A DNA stretch of 64,000 nucleotides, taken from JACMLD01 sp047602295. GTDB taxonomy: Bacteria; Bacteroidota; Bacteroidia; Chitinophagales; Chitinophagaceae. The position numbers and the translations under genes were made by a program. The notes beneath the pieces were generated by a model. It saw only the letters and a list, made by a program, of their open reading frames with translations, did not search any database and was not told where the DNA came from. The stretch covers positions 620,001 through 684,000 of the forward strand of contig JASGHP010000001.1 of the NCBI GenBank assembly GCA_047602295.1, read 5' to 3'. Below are positions 10,601-17,904 of this stretch, one piece after another. Position 1 is the stretch's first letter, and each line of letters starts with the position of its first letter.

Positions 10601-11430
10601 AAAAGGAAAGAGGAGTAGTGTATTCTGAATACCGCTTCAGAAAGGGTGATGATACTTATCTTTTGGTAGCAGACCGTGCATTTATTGTATGGGATGATGA
10701 CGGCAATGCAATTCGCTTTGTAGGCTCTATGCAGGATATAACCGATAGAAAAAAACTGGAAGGCCAATTGCTGACAGAAGAAATAAATAAACAAAAAACC
10801 ATTGCACAAGCTGTGGTAGATGCGCAGGAAAAAGAAAGAGCGGAAATAGGCAAAGAGTTGCACGACAATGTGAACCAGATACTTTCTACTTCCAAGCTAT
10901 ACCTGGAGTTGGCGAAAACGGATACAAATCAAAAAGATGCCCTTATTAAGAGAAGTGCGGACAGCATTTTTACAGCAATTAATGAGATCAGGCATATTTC
11001 AAAAGCATTGGTTCCACCCAGTGTAAAAGATCTTGGGTTGGTTGATTCTGTGAACGACCTGGTGGAATCGTTGCGGATGACCACTAAATTGAAAGTACAA
11101 TTCATTTACAGCGGAGATTTTGAAGATTTGATTGATGATAAACAGAAGCTGATGCTTTTCCGCATCATACAAGAGCAGGTAAGCAATGTGCTGAAACATG
11201 CTGCGGCCGAACGCATCACAATAGAGCTGAAATTGAATGGGGAACTAATTAACCTTTCAATTGTTGATGATGGCAAAGGCTTCGAACTACAGAAAGTGAA
11301 ATTTAAGAAAGGTGTTGGCCTAACAAATATTGAAAGCCGGGCCCAGCTTTTCAACGGAACAGTAGAGATTACCACAGCACCCGGAAAAGGTTGCAAATTA
11401 TTCATTCAGGTACCAATTCATAACACATAA
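7645..11430 (+). CDS. Soluble multi-PAS/GAF sensor histidine kinase, HisKA_3 type
   Basis: This 1261-residue sensor kinase has no transmembrane helix, so it is cytoplasmic. Six PAS domains fill about residues 10-750, one begins RESEERFRNMADNAPVMIW. A GAF domain (about 755-915) contains GPQAGSCGTA, and a seventh PAS domain runs to about 1040. The kinase core follows: dimerisation box EIGKELHDNVNQ with phospho-acceptor H1073, and an HATPase_c domain with DDGKGFELQ and GVGLTNIESRAQ. This is the HPK7/NarX-DegS type, which pairs with NarL regulators, and one starts 10 bases downstream, so the two form an operon. The GAF motif is the kind seen in phytochrome-like or small-molecule sensors, but the ligand cannot be read from sequence. 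Confidence 0.92.
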   Translation: MRSILAEMTAPDVYQSSLQVYTVITDVEGNTLSVNDTFIDAVKIPFEHVFNQPFISFLCVHDFTFPSKDLSPLFIQNNSFEFKASFQSAGPKSVEMKWIVTQLHTKTGEQTLLQWSGTVIPDKKNGAVVPSGKEIYKSLFSESPQPMWIYDRVTLMFLDINNAAVAHYGYTKEDFLKMTVLDIRPESERKKFKQHVSQLNPVKTTDTTVWIHQKKDGTLINVEVQSYNFNFSEKQARLVIINDVTQREQTQNILRESEERFRNMADNAPVMIWVSNAEDKTTYVNKYWTDFTGISAVEACGDGWNKVIHPGDIHIGIGEYKKGYMQKKPVSLIYRLKYRTGEYRWVLDKSIPRYLENGVFLGYIGSLVDIHDYKMAEEKISFQARLIENASDVIISTDINFNVVTWNKKAEEIYGIDARDAVSKSILDILSKAFLNTASADAVRQLKEKGHWEGEVLHKKANGEIIYLLCMVSALKDHDNTITGYISVNRDITEKIKAEEAVKKYELKFKAILQNLIDVVFVLDANGLINYVTPSVTSVLGYKDEDLSGRSAFKYIHQDDIQRCKKLFEELLENPVSAIVTDVRLKNKKGAWVWVEAKGVNKFTDEAISGVIVSIHDISERKQSEQQLQSYSGHITNILNSITDGFIALDHKYNILWWNPIAEQLTGIKDVEVLGKNLWKVFPLLKKIKHLNRYQKAITAKKAFSFELYAAKLKVYFDISAYPSQQGLFIYFKDITHRKKQQMLLSLEKEVLELNMNAGTSLQTTVDYFLSGIEKFNPGLLCSVLLMNEDNKTVRHLSSPSLPQGFIKKINGLQIGPQAGSCGTAMYLRKTIVVTDIKEDALWQAYRPLAAKYKLAACWSFPIVSSSNTVLGSFAGYYKEKMAPSEEQLELLSRVATLMAVIIENKQAAQKINISNERYLLATKATNDAIWDYDIKNKSLYWGESFYSIFGYTSGHHPGKHGFWESKVHPEDRDRIKKLYNTSLKKKERGVVYSEYRFRKGDDTYLLVADRAFIVWDDDGNAIRFVGSMQDITDRKKLEGQLLTEEINKQKTIAQAVVDAQEKERAEIGKELHDNVNQILSTSKLYLELAKTDTNQKDALIKRSADSIFTAINEIRHISKALVPPSVKDLGLVDSVNDLVESLRMTTKLKVQFIYSGDFEDLIDDKQKLMLFRIIQEQVSNVLKHAAAERITIELKLNGELINLSIVDDGKGFELQKVKFKKGVGLTNIESRAQLFNGTVEITTAPGKGCKLFIQVPIHNT

Positions 11431-11440
11431 AATACGGACC

Positions 11441-12082
11441 ATGGAAAAGATTACAATTTTGATTGCCGACGATCACAAGCTTATTCGTGAAACATGGACT
11501 TACATCCTAAACAGCGATGAACGATTTGAAGTAGTGGCAGAATGCGGTGATGCCGAGCAGGCAGTTGAACTTGCCAAAGAGTTGTCGCCGGATATTATTT
11601 TAATGGATATCAATATGGCGCCATTCAATGGGTTTGAAGCAACTGAGAAAATCCGTAAGGTCTCGCCAGATTCAAAAGTAATTGGTGTATCTATGCATTC
11701 TCAACCCGCATATGCCAAAAAAATGTTGCAGGTAGGTGCCAGGGGGTATGTAACCAAAAATTCTTCCAAAGAAGAAATGTTTACAGCCATTAGTGAAGTA
11801 TACAGGGGCAACAAATACGTGTGTGATGAGATTAAAACAATCATCTCTGATCAGTTGCTGGACGATAACCAGGACACACCCAGCATCAACTCACTTACAG
11901 AAAGGGAAATGCAAATTATCCATCATATACGCGAAGGCCATTCTTCTAAAGAAATTGCAACGCAGCTGGATATATCGCTGAAAACAGTTGAAGTTCATCG
12001 TCACAATATTCTTAAAAAACTAAAGCTTAAAAATTCCGCATCGTTGGTAAACTTTATCAACAGTTCTGCAGGATATGTTTAA
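11441..12082 (+). CDS. NarL/LuxR-type response regulator
   Basis: This 213-residue transcriptional regulator is the evident partner of the upstream kinase. The receiver domain (1-120) has the acidic pair DD near the start, phospho-acceptor D56 in LMDINM, and the conserved Lys in GYVTKNSSKEE. The LuxR-type helix-turn-helix (about 148-210) reads LTEREMQIIHHIREG then KEIATQLDISLKTVEVH. The target genes cannot be told from the sequence. A terminator follows, so the pair forms a complete transcription unit. Confidence 0.95.
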   Translation: MEKITILIADDHKLIRETWTYILNSDERFEVVAECGDAEQAVELAKELSPDIILMDINMAPFNGFEATEKIRKVSPDSKVIGVSMHSQPAYAKKMLQVGARGYVTKNSSKEEMFTAISEVYRGNKYVCDEIKTIISDQLLDDNQDTPSINSLTEREMQIIHHIREGHSSKEIATQLDISLKTVEVHRHNILKKLKLKNSASLVNFINSSAGYV

Positions 12083-12117
12083 ACAAGGTGCGGGTATAAC
12101 AATTGCCAGCCTAAATT

Positions 12118-12151
12118 TTAACAAGCCCCATTTTCGTGGGGCTTGTTTTTT
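12118..12151 (+). terminator. Rho-independent terminator after the PAS-kinase operon
   Basis: The stem AACAAGCCCCA/TGGGGCTTGTT has a TTTTCG loop and a run of T bases. Confidence 0.92.
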
Positions 12152-12268
12152 ATCTGTTCACATGTAACTCAGTGTGTTACTGCAATAAATTCTTGTCTTA
12201 ATAAAACTGTTTATGCTTTTTGTAAGGCCAATGCTTACATAAAGGTTTTTTATCTGGTAAACTCGGCT

Positions 12269-12276
12269 TATTTTTG
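12269..12276 (+). promoter_or_regulatory. -7 promoter element of purF
   Basis: TATTTTTG stands 16 bases before the ATG at 12293, predicting a very short leader. The -33 region has only a T run (12245-12250). Confidence 0.45.
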
Positions 12277-12292
12277 CGCCTCATTTCCTACC

Positions 12293-14140
12293 ATGAGTGA
12301 TGCAATTAAACATGAATGCGGGTTGGCCCTCATTCGGTTACGTAAATCTCTTCCATATTACCAGCAAAAGTATGGTTCTGTGCTCTACGGTCTCAACAAG
12401 CTTTACCTGCTTATGGAGAAGCAGCATAATCGCGGGCAAGATGGCGCTGGTATTGCAGCGGTTAAGCTAAATGTAGAACCGGGTTATCCGTTTTTGCACC
12501 GTATCAGAAGCGCTGCTCCGCAACCAATAGCAGATTTATTCAGACAGGTTTCAGAAGAAATTGCCGATCTGGAAAAATACCAGCCGGATATAAAAAAGCA
12601 TCCAGGCTTGCTAAAGGGCCATGTGCGTTTTCTGGGTGAGCTGCTGCTTGGTCATCTCAGGTACGGTACCCAGGGCAAAAACAACGCAGACTTTTGCCAC
12701 CCGTTTATAAAAAGAAATACCATTCCCGTGCGCAACCTTGCTTTGGCCGGGAATTTTAATTTAGTAAATACGGAAGAACTTTTTTCACTGGTAAATATAG
12801 ACCCGGGTGAGTTTCAACGCCAGAGTGATTTGGCCGCGATGATGGAAGTGGTACACCACTTTATGGTGAAAGAAGATGAACAGGACCCCGGTCACCTTGA
12901 CATTGTAAACGTGCTAAAAAAAGCTACCCGTCTTTTTGATGGAGGCTACCACATTGGCGGTTTAATAGGCAATGGAGATGCATTTGTAATGCGTGATGAG
13001 CATGGCATACGTCCTTCTTATTACTACATAAGCGAAGACATGATTGTGGCTGCTTCTGAAAGGGCTGCCATCCGTACCAGTTTTAATGTAGGTGAGAATG
13101 AAGTGAAGGAATTGATGCCAGGCCAGGCGCTGATTATACGTGCCAATGGCGATTATAGCATTGAGCAAATCTTAGAACCCAAAGAAAGAAGGGCTTGCAG
13201 TTTTGAGCGCATTTATTTTTCACGTGGTAACGATGAAAAAATTTATCGCGAACGCAGCATGCTTGGCTATAACCTTAGCAATGCAGTGCTGGATGCCATT
13301 AATCACGACTTGAAAAATACCATCTTTTCTTTTATACCCAATACAGCTGAAGTGGCTTTCTTAGGCCTGCAAAAAGGTATGGAAGATTATATGAACCAGG
13401 TGAAAGTGCAGCGGATATTATCGTGGGGTAAAAACTACGATGATGAGAAGCTGGCTGAAATGATAAACCGTCGCATCCGCATAGAGAAGATTGCCATAAA
13501 GGATGTAAAGATGCGTACGTTTATTACCGAGGATGCTAACCGCAATGAAATGGTGCAGCACGTGTATGACATTACGTACGGCACTTTGCGCAAAGATGAA
13601 GATACCCTTGTGGTAATTGACGATTCAATTGTAAGAGGTACAACACTTAAAGAAAGTATTGTGAGAATGCTTTCAAGGTTGCGACCGAAAAAAATAATCA
13701 TTGTATCATCTGCGCCGCAAATAAGATATCCTGATTGCTATGGTATAGATATGAGCAAACTGGGCGATTTTATTGCGTTCCGTGCAGCAATGGAGCTGTT
13801 GAAAGATCACGATAAAGAAGACTTATTGCAGGAGTTGTATGAGCGTTGCCAGGAGCTTTCACGCACAGGGCAATTGCATACAGAAAATGTGGTTCGCCAG
13901 GTATATAAGCCTTTTACAACAGCGGAAATTTCTAATAAAATTGCAGAATTAATTACGCCGGAAGGTCTTGATATTCCTGTGCAGGTAATTTATCAAACCA
14001 TAGAATCACTGCACAGTGCATGTCCGACTAATACCGGCGACTGGTACTTTACAGGAAACTATCCAACGCCGGGGGGTAACCGCGTTGTGAACAAAGCATT
14101 TATTAATTACATCGAAAAGAAAAACGTTAGAGGGTACTAA
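12293..14140 (+). CDS. purF: Amidophosphoribosyltransferase (PurF-like), long form
   Basis: PurF makes 5-phosphoribosylamine from PRPP and glutamine, the first step of purine synthesis. I start at ATG 12293 because it gives MSDAIKHECG: a short propeptide whose cleavage would expose catalytic Cys9, as in B. subtilis PurF. The class-II glutaminase domain shows RGQDGAGIAAV and GHLRYGTQGKNNADFCHPF. The phosphoribosyltransferase domain has the PRPP loop VVIDDSIVRGTT and YGIDM. At 615 residues it is over 100 longer than classical PurF, with insertions in the glutaminase half (for example about residues 70-115) and a C-terminal tail ending near GNYPTPGGNRVVNKAF. Many Bacteroidota carry such a long form, sometimes beside a normal PurF, so a divergent role is possible. 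Confidence 0.85.
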   Translation: MSDAIKHECGLALIRLRKSLPYYQQKYGSVLYGLNKLYLLMEKQHNRGQDGAGIAAVKLNVEPGYPFLHRIRSAAPQPIADLFRQVSEEIADLEKYQPDIKKHPGLLKGHVRFLGELLLGHLRYGTQGKNNADFCHPFIKRNTIPVRNLALAGNFNLVNTEELFSLVNIDPGEFQRQSDLAAMMEVVHHFMVKEDEQDPGHLDIVNVLKKATRLFDGGYHIGGLIGNGDAFVMRDEHGIRPSYYYISEDMIVAASERAAIRTSFNVGENEVKELMPGQALIIRANGDYSIEQILEPKERRACSFERIYFSRGNDEKIYRERSMLGYNLSNAVLDAINHDLKNTIFSFIPNTAEVAFLGLQKGMEDYMNQVKVQRILSWGKNYDDEKLAEMINRRIRIEKIAIKDVKMRTFITEDANRNEMVQHVYDITYGTLRKDEDTLVVIDDSIVRGTTLKESIVRMLSRLRPKKIIIVSSAPQIRYPDCYGIDMSKLGDFIAFRAAMELLKDHDKEDLLQELYERCQELSRTGQLHTENVVRQVYKPFTTAEISNKIAELITPEGLDIPVQVIYQTIESLHSACPTNTGDWYFTGNYPTPGGNRVVNKAFINYIEKKNVRGY

Positions 14141-14180
14141 AAATAGTGACAAAAGCTTCCCGATTTGGGAAAGTATTCTG

Positions 14181-14188
14181 TAAATTTG
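14181..14188 (+). promoter_or_regulatory. -7 promoter element upstream of sixA
   Basis: TAAATTTG matches TAnnTTTG. If used, it gives a leader of about 125 bases that contains the palindrome at 14235-14252. Confidence 0.4.
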
Positions 14189-14234
14189 CAGTACCGTTTT
14201 TAAACTGATTTTCCTTTTTTGCGAAAAACCATAC

Positions 14235-14252
14235 TAAAACAGGCCTGTTTTA
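14235..14252. promoter_or_regulatory. 18-bp perfect palindrome, possible operator
   Basis: TAAAACAGGCCTGTTTTA is a gapless perfect palindrome 69 bases before the sixA start and downstream of a consensus -7 element. Having no loop, it fits a dimeric repressor site better than an RNA hairpin. Confidence 0.45.
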
Positions 14253-14321
14253 ATTTCAACCAAAACCTCTCCTCCAAAATTTGATGTGTGAAACAGATTA
14301 AATTTTTTTAACTTTTCATAC

Positions 14322-14822
14322 ATGAAAGTTTTATTGCTTATTCGCCATGCCAAAAGCAGTTGGGATGATGTCACCATTTCCGACTTCAATCGTACCCTAA
14401 ACGCACGTGGAGTAAAAAATGCCGATGAAATGGCTGCCCGCCTTACGTCCAAAATCAAAAAAATAGATTCATTTATCTCTAGCCCGGCTATAAGGGCAAA
14501 AACGACGGCAGAAAAATTTGCAGCCGCATACAATGTAAGCAAAGACGATATTGTGTTTGAAAAAGGCTTGTACCATCCACAGGAAGCTTTTTTTGGAGAA
14601 GTTATCAGTAAAACAGACAATGCTTTCAATACGATAGCGATATTCTCTCATAATCCCGCCATTACAGAATACGCAAATACGCTAACAGTTATGCTGCAAA
14701 CAGACAATATTCCTACTTGCGGAATTTTTGCAGTAAAAGCCAATACAGATGATTGGCAAAGCTTTTCCTCTACCACTAAAGAATTGCTTTTCTACGATTA
14801 TCCTAAACTGCACAATAGCTAA
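14322..14822 (+). CDS. sixA: SixA-type histidine phosphatase
   Basis: SixA removes phosphate from phosphohistidine proteins such as histidine phosphotransfer domains or the nitrogen PTS HPr protein. The 166-residue protein belongs to the histidine phosphatase superfamily. The N-terminal LLLIRHAKSSWDD holds the catalytic His in RHA, and SSPAIRAKTTAE holds the second Arg. The later IFSHNPAITEYAN supplies the second catalytic His. The fold is complete and the size is right for the family. It is convergent with the glycosyltransferase gene that follows, with only 20 bases between stops. Given the neighbouring phosphorelays a signalling role is plausible, but the substrate is unknown. Confidence 0.88.
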   Translation: MKVLLLIRHAKSSWDDVTISDFNRTLNARGVKNADEMAARLTSKIKKIDSFISSPAIRAKTTAEKFAAAYNVSKDDIVFEKGLYHPQEAFFGEVISKTDNAFNTIAIFSHNPAITEYANTLTVMLQTDNIPTCGIFAVKANTDDWQSFSSTTKELLFYDYPKLHNS

Positions 14823-14842
14823 AAACTATTTGCAGTAAACTA

Positions 14843-15955
14843 TTAAGCCAAAGTTTGGTTGAGCTCGGTTTGCAGCGCTGTTATCAGGGTTTCCAGTTTT
14901 TGATCATTTTTGAGTGAAGCTAAATTGGGCAATTGCAGCATTTTGGCTTTTTCAATCAGTATTGGCAAATCAACATTTTCTTGCTGCGCAGCACAGGCAT
15001 AACCTTTTTCTGAAAGCAGGTTTGCAAGGTATTCCTGCTCGCCCTGGCCTGGCGTGGGTATTACAATGCATTTTTTACCCAATGGTAAAATATCCATTAA
15101 AGTACTGTAGCCGGAGCGGCATACAATAATCTCAGCCTCATTAATAAGCGCTTCAATTGCATGTGCGGGTAAATGACTGTGCCGGGTAATTCCAGGAAGA
15201 GCATTTTCACTTTTATCAATACCAGGAAGGCCACACACTACAATTGACTGCAGGTGATGTTTGGTTAATTGCTCCATCAGCACTTTATCAAGGATAGAAC
15301 GCTGCGGTTCCGGACCGGAAAGAAGTATCAATAATGTTTGTTTCTTAACAACAGATATTTGTTTGATTCTTGATAATACGCCAATGTATTCTACCGGGCA
15401 ATTTGGTTTTTTTGCAGGATGCGATAAATTGCCGGCGAGGTTTATTTCACCTGCAGCATCAGGCACCCAGCAATAATCAAACTGGTTGATATAGGAATAA
15501 TTGAGTGATTGTACTATAGCATCTGCCCATTTGCCCAGTAAACTATTAATGTGCAACTGGTGTGTAACAAAAATGGATATAACGTCTTTGTTGTGCAAGC
15601 CAAAACGGTTATCGGCTATAACCACACTAACCTTGTTTGCACGTAAAAATGAGCGCAACCAACGCTTTTCCCTGTTGATTGCTATCAATATTTTAGGAAT
15701 TTGAAAAAATATTTTTAAAATAGTTAGTGTCTTATTGACACTATATTTCAGTTTGTAGCCCGGCAAATGCACTATTTCCAGGGTTGGAAACTCTTGTTGC
15801 AATAGTATTTTCTGATCACCCTCTGCGGCGATAATAACTTTAAAACCAGCAAATAGCATTTTTTGGATAAGGGGTATGCAGCGGGTGGCATGGCCAAGCC
15901 CCCAGTCGAGAGGCGCTACTAGTACGGTATGTGGGCGATTGGCGATAATGTTAAT
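14843..15955 (-). CDS. MurG-like glycosyltransferase with no canonical start codon
   Basis: The product is a GT-B glycosyltransferase of the MurG/UDP-GlcNAc type. The first ATG (15859) would give 338 residues but cut off the conserved nucleotide-sugar motif. The frame upstream of it encodes VLVAPLDWGLGHATRCIP, the family N-terminus. That frame is open from a TAA at 15971-15973 and contains no ATG, GTG or TTG. An ATT at 15955 or 15964 (or ATC at 15946) would be the start, giving about 370 residues, the usual size. The C-terminal domain has the donor-binding pattern IVCRSGYSTLMDILPLGKKC and PGQGEQEYLA. The acceptor is unknown. An unseen frame error near 15960 is the alternative. I set the start at ATT 15955 as a working choice. 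Confidence 0.8.
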   Translation of the reverse strand: MNIIANRPHTVLVAPLDWGLGHATRCIPLIQKMLFAGFKVIIAAEGDQKILLQQEFPTLEIVHLPGYKLKYSVNKTLTILKIFFQIPKILIAINREKRWLRSFLRANKVSVVIADNRFGLHNKDVISIFVTHQLHINSLLGKWADAIVQSLNYSYINQFDYCWVPDAAGEINLAGNLSHPAKKPNCPVEYIGVLSRIKQISVVKKQTLLILLSGPEPQRSILDKVLMEQLTKHHLQSIVVCGLPGIDKSENALPGITRHSHLPAHAIEALINEAEIIVCRSGYSTLMDILPLGKKCIVIPTPGQGEQEYLANLLSEKGYACAAQQENVDLPILIEKAKMLQLPNLASLKNDQKLETLITALQTELNQTLA

Positions 15956-16024
15956 TTTTGCAATTTGTGGTTAAACGATGTACTATTTTGTTAGCAAAAT
16001 AGTTTAATTTAGAAATTCCAAACC

Positions 16025-16159
16025 ATGAAAAATAGAAACAATATATTAGTATTTGTATTAATGATTGTAGCGATACTGGTAGCAAGTTGTAATAGCGAGC
16101 GCCGTGTATCGGGAAAAAATTGTGGTTGCGGAATACACAAAGGTTATGTTGGATATTAA
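16025..16159 (+). CDS. 44-residue Cys-rich lipoprotein
   Basis: The ATG at 16025 opens a short frame encoding MKNRNNILVFVLMIVAIL, then lipobox LVASC and a mature part with two short patterns: CGCG (one residue from the next Cys-rich turn) and KGYVGY at the very end. After cleavage at the lipobox Cys, only about 24 residues remain, with three further Cys or Cys-like positions in NCGCG. A weak promoter-like arrangement TTTG (15957-15960) then TACTATTTTG lies upstream. The 82-residue protein starts 13 bases downstream, so the two probably form a unit. Short lipoproteins ending in a CGC...GYVGY pattern seem familiar from Chitinophagaceae, but I know of no function. Confidence 0.75.
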   Translation: MKNRNNILVFVLMIVAILVASCNSERRVSGKNCGCGIHKGYVGY

Positions 16160-16172
16160 AATCTAATAAGAC

Positions 16173-16421
16173 ATGAAGGCTACTAACAGGGATTTGCTTG
16201 TCCTGGTGAAAGATGAATCTATGAACCAGTATCAGATTGAGTTGGAACTGGAAAAACTCAATTCTTTGTTGTTTCAATTAGAAACAGTTGACAGTTTTTG
16301 TACGGCACACGAGGTGTTTGATATAACGAAACACAAAATTGTACATAACCGTAAAAAGATAGTACAGGTAATACACCAGCCAGCCTTGAAGCCCTTCCAG
16401 TTTGTTTGCAATAAAAATTAA
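16173..16421 (+). CDS. Unrecognised 82-residue protein
   Basis: Starts with MKATNRDLLVLVKDES; no signal peptide or transmembrane segment. A Leu/Glu heptad-like stretch (about residues 20-38, IELELEKLNSLLFQLE) suggests a short coiled coil. The C-terminal half is basic (HKIVHNRKK) and ends KPFQFVCNKN. It follows the small lipoprotein by 13 bases and is closed by a strong terminator, so it belongs to the same transcript. An overlapping minus-strand frame exists but it looks like a shadow. Confidence 0.6.
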   Translation: MKATNRDLLVLVKDESMNQYQIELELEKLNSLLFQLETVDSFCTAHEVFDITKHKIVHNRKKIVQVIHQPALKPFQFVCNKN

Positions 16422-16445
16422 TTCTCTTATTACGATAAAATAATT

Positions 16446-16475
16446 AAGCCCCGCATTGCGGGGCTTTTCTTTTTA
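16446..16475. terminator. Bidirectional terminator
   Basis: The stem AAGCCCCGC/GCGGGGCTT with a three-base loop is flanked by A-rich sequence on the left and T-rich on the right. It lies between two convergent genes and should stop both. Confidence 0.9.
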
Positions 16476-17741
16476 AGTTAACTGTTGTAATGCATTTTTC
16501 AACTGGCTTATTACAGCACCTATTTCTTCTTTCTTACATGTGCCCACACTTAGCCTGTACCAGCTGGATGATGCATCTGCTCCAAAAGCATAAAAAGGAA
16601 CCACAGCAAGTTTTGCTTCGTTTAAAAGATATGCAGTAGTATCAGCTTGTTTCTCCAGCAATTTTCCACTGGCAGTTTTCTTCCCGGTAAAATCAAATTG
16701 TACGGTAAGATAAATAGCGCCCTGCGGCGCAATAGCATCCACTTTAAAGCCTTCTTTCTTTAATTGCTGAAATCCATTGTAAAGGCCATTAAGGCGTTCT
16801 TCCAGCTCTTTTTTAAAATTGGTAAGGTAACGGTCTATATTTTCTTTTTGACCCAAATACGCCGCTACAGCCTTCTGCTCAGCCATTGGTGCCCATGAGC
16901 CCAAATGCGTCATAATTGCCTTCATTTTATCAATTACCTGTGCCGGGCCTATTGACCAGCCTACACGGACACCGGTGGCAGCAAATACTTTGCTAATGGC
17001 ATCAATGAAAATAGTATAAGGCCGCATCGCCGGGTTTAATGATACGGGATTGTAATGAACGATCTTTCCGTAAGTAAGCAAAGAATACATCTGGTCGTAC
17101 ATCACATACAATTTCTTTTCAGTTGCACCACGGCTTTCATTTTCTTCTACCACCATCTGGCAGATAGCAGACAAATCTTCTTTTGTAAAAGTCGTGCCAG
17201 TAGGATTTTGAGGCGAGCAAAGTGCCAGCAACGTAGCGCCTTTTATGTGTGGCTTTATTTGATCCACTGTAGGCATGAAATTATTTTCTTTGCTTGCTTC
17301 TACCACCACATGTTCTGCACCCACAAAATTGGCGTAGTGATTATTATTCCATGAAGGCACAGCATAAATAACTTTATCTCCCGGATCGCAGATAGTCCGA
17401 AATAATGAATAGATTAATGGCCTGCCGCCGCCAGCTGCTAATATTTCTGCCTGTTTATAATCCAGGTTTTGTCTTTCTTTCATGAACTTGCTAAGTGCCT
17501 CACGCAAATCAAGATTGCCTTCTGCGGCCGGATAGTTTGTAAAATGCTTTCTGTAAGCATCTACAATAGCATCTTCCAGTTCCTGGGGTATGGGAAAAAC
17601 AGCAGGGTCAAAATCGCCCACCGTAAAATTGTAAATCTTTTCTCCCTGTCTTATTTTATCTCTTATTTCTCCGCCCAGTTTTACTATTTCTGAGCCTACC
17701 ATATTTGCAGAAAGCCTGGAAAGCTTTAATTCTTCACTCAT
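16473..17741 (-). CDS. Class I/II PLP-dependent aminotransferase
   Basis: A 422-residue fold-type I aminotransferase of the aspartate aminotransferase family. The PLP-binding lysine sits in ISKVFAATGVRVGW, with SPQNPTGTTF and YDQMYSLL upstream and the Arg of the substrate carboxylate site in YRLSVGTC near the end. Full length, no signal peptide, so cytoplasmic. The family covers Asp, Ala, Tyr and Phe aminotransferases, and the substrate cannot be fixed from motifs. A -7 element lies 20 bases upstream of the start, and its 3' end shares the terminator with the upstream convergent unit. Confidence 0.93.
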   Translation of the reverse strand: MSEELKLSRLSANMVGSEIVKLGGEIRDKIRQGEKIYNFTVGDFDPAVFPIPQELEDAIVDAYRKHFTNYPAAEGNLDLREALSKFMKERQNLDYKQAEILAAGGGRPLIYSLFRTICDPGDKVIYAVPSWNNNHYANFVGAEHVVVEASKENNFMPTVDQIKPHIKGATLLALCSPQNPTGTTFTKEDLSAICQMVVEENESRGATEKKLYVMYDQMYSLLTYGKIVHYNPVSLNPAMRPYTIFIDAISKVFAATGVRVGWSIGPAQVIDKMKAIMTHLGSWAPMAEQKAVAAYLGQKENIDRYLTNFKKELEERLNGLYNGFQQLKKEGFKVDAIAPQGAIYLTVQFDFTGKKTASGKLLEKQADTTAYLLNEAKLAVVPFYAFGADASSSWYRLSVGTCKKEEIGAVISQLKNALQQLT

Positions 17742-17760
17742 TGAAAATGGTTTATAATCA

Positions 17761-17768
17761 CAAAGTTA
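17761..17768 (-). promoter_or_regulatory. -7 promoter element of the aminotransferase gene
   Basis: Read on the minus strand it is TAACTTTG, a TAnnTTTG match, giving a leader of about 13 bases. No clear -33 box. Confidence 0.45.
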
Positions 17769-17868
17769 AGGGATATAGCCAGCGGCTTATAACCATCCAT
17801 AATTTTTAGTCTGCCATTTTTTTTGCAAACATTTTTGTTTTAAAATCTTTCAGATCGGAAAAAGGTAC

Positions 17869-17892
17869 TATCTTTGTCAATGTTTAAACATT
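17869..17892 (+). promoter_or_regulatory. yceI promoter with overlapping 14-bp palindrome
   Basis: The -7 element TATCTTTG (17869-17876) is followed two bases later by the perfect palindrome AATGTTTAAACATT (17879-17892), which covers the predicted transcription start. The position is that of a repressor operator. Confidence 0.5.
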
Positions 17893-17904
17893 AAAATAAA
17901 TAAT

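Noticed and set aside
15951..16277. Minus-strand 108-residue frame over the small lipoprotein
   Set aside because: It covers the lipoprotein gene and the 82-residue gene in antisense, with no family motif; the lipobox frame is more convincing.
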